A stretch of DNA of 64,000 nt from Neelides folsomi (Eukaryota > Arthropoda > Collembola > Neelipleona > Neelidae): positions 30,399-94,398 of the forward strand of contig JAQGBZ010000248.1 in the NCBI GenBank assembly GCA_034687125.1, given 5' to 3'. This document shows, piece by piece, positions 58,048-64,000 of this stretch. Positions within the stretch are counted from its first letter, which is position 1; each line of letters opens with the position of its first letter. The notes under the pieces are model-generated. The model worked only from the letters and a program-made list of their open reading frames with translations. It had not been told where the DNA came from and searched no databases. Position numbers and translations under genes: made by a program.

Positions 58048-58440
58048 TCATATCTTAATTTATTAGCCATAATTATTAATTATTGAAATATTTTTAAATC
58101 AATGAATTTGTCATAATATAATTAAATGGTGATTATTTACTTTTGGTTTTAAAGACGGCAATTCCAAGACGTAAATTGATGCTGGATCCAATTGAGAGCA
58201 CAATCGTTAGGAAAATGAGAATTGGGATTGGAGAAAATGTTTCTTTAAAATTTAAACTAATGTTTATTATAAATCTCCATGCGATTTATTTAATCCTACA
58301 TTTCACATTGCAAAGATATTATGAAATGTGACATATGAAATTCAATCCATGGTGAAACAAAACCACATTTCACATTACATTTTTGGCAATTGAAATCTGA
58401 AATCTGACATGAAATCTGTTATTTCAAGTAACAAGCCCCA

Positions 58441-60566
58441 GTATAAGGAATATCAACCAAGTGAAGAATTTTTTTGTAAATGAATCTGAATGTAATTCCC
58501 ACTATGGGTCATTTAAATCCTGAATTAACAATTAGGTTAACAAATGTCGTTGGGAACTTATAATTTCCAATCCTGTGTATGTCATGGAGTGAAAGCTTTG
58601 TGAGACGATTAAGAATTTTTGAAGGAGTCAGAGGGGGTCAGGCGTCCATATGTCTTCATATTAATAAATAGTTATTGTGTCATAGAGGGTCCATTGTGGG
58701 AAGCAAGTCTCCAGTGTCCAGTTGGAATCCTTCGGTTCATACAACACGTGCTGAGACCCAGCTTACAAATCAGAGAAAAAAAGATGAAAAATATCCCAAA
58801 AGCTTAAATTGCCTTTCGAGACATTTCGGGTATCGGATTACACTTTACTTGTATTAGAAGACTTTCAATCCCCAAAACTCAGATTTGTTCAGACACAATT
58901 TCCCAAGTTTATATTGTCGAACTGAATTTTATGAAAAATATTTTTATATATCTTAATATTTGTATCATTTAACATTATGGTAGTAATTTATTCAAGATAT
59001 TAATCTATGTATAGAAATACATCTATGTTTGAATCGTATTACTACCTAGTAAAATACAATAATCTTTATTTCTCCATTTAAAATTAAAAATCAATACGGA
59101 CAAGTGATGAAAGAATCTTTCAGTCATCATGAGGGAAAAACGCTGTATTTATTATATATAAACGAATATTTCAAGGATCGTATTCAAAAGTGGGTATGAA
59201 TGACATAAGTGAGAGATGAGAAAAAGAACCTCGGTGACCTCTCCACTTAATGAGCATGAAAGGACGAAATTTTCTCATTAAGGTTCCACTTTCCGCATGT
59301 GTGTTCTTTGAAACAGGATGGGGGCTTAAATGAGTAAACAAAGGATAGAGGACCAGAAGCATTATTGGGCTATTAAGTTGTAAAACGATCTTCTTTGACA
59401 CTTGTTTCTTTTAATCTCATAACCCTTTTCCATCTGTCTTAACCAGTGATTGATGATCCAATATGTTATGCAAAAACGATATGTTAACACTATTTAAAGC
59501 AGGACTTTTTAAGATAAAAATACTTATATTCCTAAACGGTGAGACAAAACTTGTAGAGATTAGCATACTTTATTATGGATATTATCATTTGTTAATCTCT
59601 TTCATATTAAAGGAACAATCTCAAAGAATATTACTCAAATTATAACTATTGCATTGTCGAGTACCAATTAACATTATATAAACTCTATTTTATATTCTGC
59701 CAGGTTCATTTTCATATATGCATGTTAGAAATATTGAGCACTTGGTTAAAATGCACGTAATCATAATAAGTTTAAAGCTCATTGAAGATTAACAATAAAT
59801 TTTCTAAATACATTAAAAGCGTAATGAGATAATTGACTGTCAAACAGCCACAATATCTTTATAAACTAAATTTAGTGTAAAAGCAATTAGTAACTCATGT
59901 AAATGTTTTTCTCTCCTCGAGGTCACCCTTGTTGTTTTCTCCTTCGAAACAAAAGAGACGTGTGGAAATACAAGAGATTGAAAATCTAAGGTTTCGACGT
60001 ATGAAGTTGTTAGTTTGGTTAAATCCCACTTAGTTCGTTAGTCAGCTCAATAACTCAATACTTTATGCTTGCTTACAGTTCTGAGCTGACTAGTTAGATA
60101 CGAACAGATTAAGTAAAGATACTTACTATGTGTATCTCTAATGAAGTAAATTGACTAAAGGAATAAGTAGAAAATAATTAGAATAGCCCACTTTTAACCA
60201 CTTAACAAATTTTCAGGCTCAATCTTCTTTGTACTCAATTACTTGACTCATTTAACTCGTAATTCCTTAACTCTTTGTTGTTCTTAAACTCTTCCCTCTT
60301 TCGTAATTCATAATAATGATATCCATTATTGATCCTCGTTTTCAAATCCTTCACTCAATTCAAGTTTGTTAAGATTACTAATAAACGCTTATACAGAAAT
60401 ATTAAGTAGGTATGTGCCTAATACTATAATATCTATACATAACTAAATTAATGTATCTTGAATTAAGGTATACTGAATCTGTATCTTTAAAAGTATGCTA
60501 TGCTTTTTAATTTTGGTAATAAATACATGCAAAAAGAAAACTTGGCAAATACGAGCATATTGAATA
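58441..60566. other. AT-rich region without recognised genes
   Basis: No open frame with family similarity, RNA gene or clear repeat structure was seen on either strand. Confidence 0.45.
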
Positions 60567-60920
60567 CTCTAAAATCTCCATTAGAACGCTCCACGTTCTA
60601 TTCGCAGAATTGAAAAAATACTCCGCGTTCTAATAGAGAACCGCGTTCTAGTTATTTGTAAATGAACAATTCTACAATTATTTTACACTTTTCTTTAAAA
60701 AAACCCCAACTATTTCATGTTTAAATATTGAAAAATATGAATGAATTTCACTTAAATATTAATATCGGGGCTATTTCAATTTATCAATGCTAGCACTTCA
60801 AAAATATATGAGTTTTCTTATAAAGACACGCGCATTAATAGAGACCTGCGTTCTATTTGAAAGTCTTCTGTCTACCCCCGCGTTCTAATAGAGACCCGCG
60901 TTTTAATGGAGATTTTAAAG
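60567..60920. mobile_element. 354-bp MITE, pogo/Tc1-mariner style
   Basis: The ends are inverted repeats: left CTCTAAAATCTCCATTAGAA, right as reverse complement CTTTAAAATCTCCATTAAAA, both continuing CGC. TA flanks both sides. Inside each end are extra copies of the word CGCGTTCTAATAGAGA or close variants (for example near 60622 and 60877), a subterminal repeat layout like that of pogo-type elements. It has no coding capacity. Confidence 0.78.
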
Positions 60921-63900
60921 TACCTATTTGTATTTAAATTGGGGCTTTAAATATAAAGTTCACTAGGTTTATTATACACTTTAAAAAGGTGATTGTATCT
61001 TTTCATATAGTATCAACAGAATTAAAATTTAGACGTGGACTCCCAAGTTCGTTTGACAAGGGAGGTAAAAAGTGTATAGAAAGAATGCAAGAGGCGGAAG
61101 GAGGGACAAAAGAAGGAATGACAATTTCAAACACTCCTACGCTTCTCAAATCATTTATTCCTCTTTTCACTTCGAAAGGTCAATCAGTCAGCCATTTGAT
61201 ACTTTTTTCATATTTTCTTCTTTCATAACGGGATTGACAGAGGAAAAAACTTGGGTTCAATAAATTTTCAATAAGCTCTTTTTCCTATTTATTTTTACCC
61301 AGACCCTTTATGTTTTATCCCAGACATGAGTCACTTGAGTTCAAGAACATTTGTAGTAAAGGTATGTAGGATACATACATATTTTATACCTGTGTACTGT
61401 ATCAATTTAGTATCAGTAATAGAAATCCTATTACTGTGTCCAATTGAAACGGTTTTCATAAGTTATAACTACTGGATGTGGTACATCGAAAAACATTTAT
61501 ATCAGTATACCTATATAGATGCATTTCTTAAGAAGACAATTGGATCGAAGGAACTTTATATAGGAAGAAAGTCTTTTTATACCACAAAACCAGTAATGTT
61601 CAGTAGTCTAACGGACATTCATTGTAATTCTCATTTATTGTTATTTTAATACTAATTTTACACATTTACAGTCACAGCATTCAATCTTTGCTCTTTGAGG
61701 GGTCATATAAAATGTAAATTTTGGTGAACATTGCACCAAAATTACAATTTTGTAACTTCAAATACCCAACTAAAAGTTAAAAGTAACAAGTTAAAAGTAA
61801 TTACTTGTTAAGTCGAATACAATTTATTTAAAGCAATTTACGGATAATTTATAACCATTTCTTTTTTCTTTAAATACTGAAAATAGTTCAAGTGTACTTT
61901 ATAAGCCCTCTTAAACCATTTTACTTTTACAATTAGCGTATTTTTATTACTATATAAGGCTAATCTGAAAGAATCGTAGTAAAGGACTTTATGACTATTG
62001 AGAAGTTGATATTTCGAATTTACGTTAAGCATTTCTTTAAATTAACTGTTCATATGAAATATTAAACCATATCATGTAACTATCCATTTCAAGTGCATAT
62101 CATATTTATCAGTATGTGTAAGAGCAAAATGAACCAAAGTTCTCTTCGCGGTTTGATTCAATCAATGTCAATTTTCCACCACACCTAACGGATCTTTAAA
62201 GGTTGTGAGGAACCGTCAAGGATCTGTCCATCATTTCTTTTCTGCTCCATATAAAAATGAGTTAAACATTGCTGGCGCCACACAATGAGACCACAAACGA
62301 AGTTCCTCATCATATTCTTCTTCCAATGACAGGACAAATGATATTGAAGAGTGTGGAGGAAAGTCGGAACGTGACTTTTATTTATCTTCTCCCATGAGAA
62401 TTAAACCTTCATTCAAATAATGAGAATTCTGGACTTAAGGAAGCTCCAGTTACTCCTCCCGAACCTATAAATAGTTGACATATTCCATGAGCATTTTAAG
62501 TTCTATTTTACCGTTTTCTCCTCTCACCATCATAGCAGTGTCAAATGAGCCATAAAGAGCAGGAGGAGACTCAATGAGTGACAGAAGAACTGAATTGGGG
62601 GAATCCCGTTAGGAATGAGGTCGAGCTTTTTGATTATTTTTAAACTCTTTTTAACCCTTGGAGGGTTGGGATTTGGAGGGTATGAAATATGGCTAAAGCT
62701 TTTACAATTTATTAAATACGCTAACTGGACATTTCTTCCTCTGCCCTACATTTTTAAAATTTATCGCTGTGAATACTTCTCTTAGGAAATTCCTCGGCAT
62801 TCCTCCGCCCTATGTTTACTCTGATGAATTTATATTTGTAGTGTTATCCTGGTTTACACATATTCTTGATACCAAACTAATTTAACTCGTCTAATAAAGG
62901 ACAGACATGGACATTTGATGTTAGAGATAAGTGAATAACTGTTTTTATGTAACATGGAAAAGTGCTTCACTGCACAAAGCAATTAAAAAGATATTGCCGT
63001 AAGGATAGTATTTATACAGCAATAACTTATTAAATGTTAATGTATTTAAAATTCAATTTTAAGTAATTTTATGATTTTTTTGGCAAATGCGTTGTATTTG
63101 GTTGGACATGTTTAACTACGTATTATAGAGGCAGAAACTTATATAAACCAAATACATAAATCGCCATGAAGTTTTAGAAGCTTTTGGGGAAGGTAAGAAA
63201 AATGAGTTTACCTTTAACCCACACGCAAACTACAAGTTTGAAATGTTATATAGAGACGCAGGGCGAGTTCCTTTTCATTTTTAGAAAGACCCTCTTCTAC
63301 TCTTTTTTTGTCCTCTAATAGTAAATTCAATTTGAATGCCTTGTGGTTCCAAAAGGTAAATTGGGGATCGGAACATTATACAAACTAATACATACGGTTA
63401 TACACAGGAGCTTATCCCTCTCCCGAATACATCCACTCTTGTCCCCCGTCGTCCTCCACGTATCAAAATCCCTGACAATCGGAAATTCCCTTTCCTTTAT
63501 ATTGCATTTTTATCCCTCAAAAATGTTTAGCTCGAGCCAGCCACACGCTTCCTTAATCTTAAATCTCTCCACCAAAAAGGAAATGAATTCATAAAGGACA
63601 ACTCAATAGCGATAATACTATTTTTCATCTTTCATTCAATGCTATACAAAAATGCATAATTTATAGGCTACCATTCAAATCCACGGATTTCTAAACTTCA
63701 AGATTCAATGTATGTATTCTCAATCTGTGCTAACATGAAACTTTCTTATCTTTAAAAAGCTTTAAATCATCTTCACAATTCCATTATAAGGATTATTACG
63801 CGTTGAAATGATTTACTGTCTAATGGTAAGTTATTATTAAAACCTTTAATTTAAGTATCAATAATCCAAACAGTAATTGATTCCAGCTCCTTGAATAAGT

Positions 63901-64000
63901 TTCTGGCTTCAAATACATAAATTGTTCAGATTTTGATGATTGAAGTACTTTCCGAATTAATATTAATCAAAAGTTCTTCAAAACTCTTGTAAACCGTCGC
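60921..64000. other. Right-hand region without recognised genes
   Basis: The last 3 kb has no open frame with family similarity. Base composition is more mixed around 62130-62700 and 63330-63590, but I can support neither an exon nor an RNA gene there. It may be a large intron or intergenic space of a gene beyond the window. Confidence 0.45.

Larger units (their letters stand above)
56560..58440. mobile_element. Decayed PIF/Harbinger-type transposon (approximate limits)
   Basis: A HARBI1-like transposase fragment on + and a Myb/SANT-like accessory gene on - face each other, the gene pair that defines PIF/Harbinger elements. Both flanks (about 56560-56760 and 58290-58440) are full of related short words such as TTTCACATT and GTGAAAT in opposite orientations, suggesting worn terminal inverted repeats. 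I could not fix the exact ends or a 3-bp target duplication. Most of the transposase gene is missing. Confidence 0.6.

Noticed and set aside
1..64000. CRISPR arrays, bacterial operons or integrated prophage
   Set aside because: The window is intron-rich eukaryotic DNA; no regularly spaced repeats or bacterial signals are present.

Overview
This window is nuclear DNA from a eukaryote, most likely an arthropod. The genes are split by many short introns (most 55-130 nt, GT-AG), the DNA between genes is very AT-rich, and there are no operons with Shine-Dalgarno sites. The set includes an insect-style chitooligosaccharidolytic beta-hexosaminidase, a microsomal UGT and a hemipterous/MKK7 kinase. 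I cannot name the order from sequence alone. Exon coordinates were built by hand from splice signals, reading-frame phase and protein-family similarity.

Layout, left to right. The end of PCCA (2..881, +) enters from the left edge and lies tail to tail with ABCF1 (5279..1298, -). ABCF1 shares a 364-bp intergenic promoter with mitochondrial ribosomal protein L30 (5644..6483, +). A GH20 beta-hexosaminidase (9524..6604, -) follows, then MAP2K7/hemipterous (11469..13973, +), a 3.7-kb gap, LARP1 (17726..22720, +) and a 4.5-kb AT-rich gap. Next come Ku80/XRCC5 (27251..30179, +), a PHOSPHO-type HAD phosphatase (30782..31854, +), a UDP-glycosyltransferase (33531..35549, +) and ERGIC3 (36236..39646, +). 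The large fifth intron of ERGIC3 contains a complete two-exon ROMO1 gene on the opposite strand and a tRNA-Pro(CGG). Then MTERF3 (43952..40933, -) and a folliculin N-terminal-half gene (44931..43939, -) overlap by 14 nt. Glutaminase (49064..53345, +) is the last gene. The rightmost 10.6 kb has no recognisable host gene, only decayed transposons.

Several genes have mitochondrial roles (PCCA, mRpL30, ROMO1, MTERF3, glutaminase). Others belong to growth and translation control (ABCF1, LARP1, folliculin), stress signalling and DNA repair (MAP2K7, Ku80), or the secretory pathway and detoxification (ERGIC3, UGT, hexosaminidase). This looks like ordinary gene mixing in a compact genome, not a functional cluster.

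The most unusual points are: (1) a folliculin that has only the longin half, whose stop codon overlaps the start of MTERF3; (2) a shortened Ku80 without the globular C-terminal domain but with a DNA-PKcs-type acidic tail; (3) the ROMO1/tRNA nest inside ERGIC3; (4) a family of small TA-flanked inverted-repeat elements, two of them in introns (a mariner relic in glutaminase and a 113-bp element in XRCC5); (5) an 80-nt sequence present in two different introns of LARP1.
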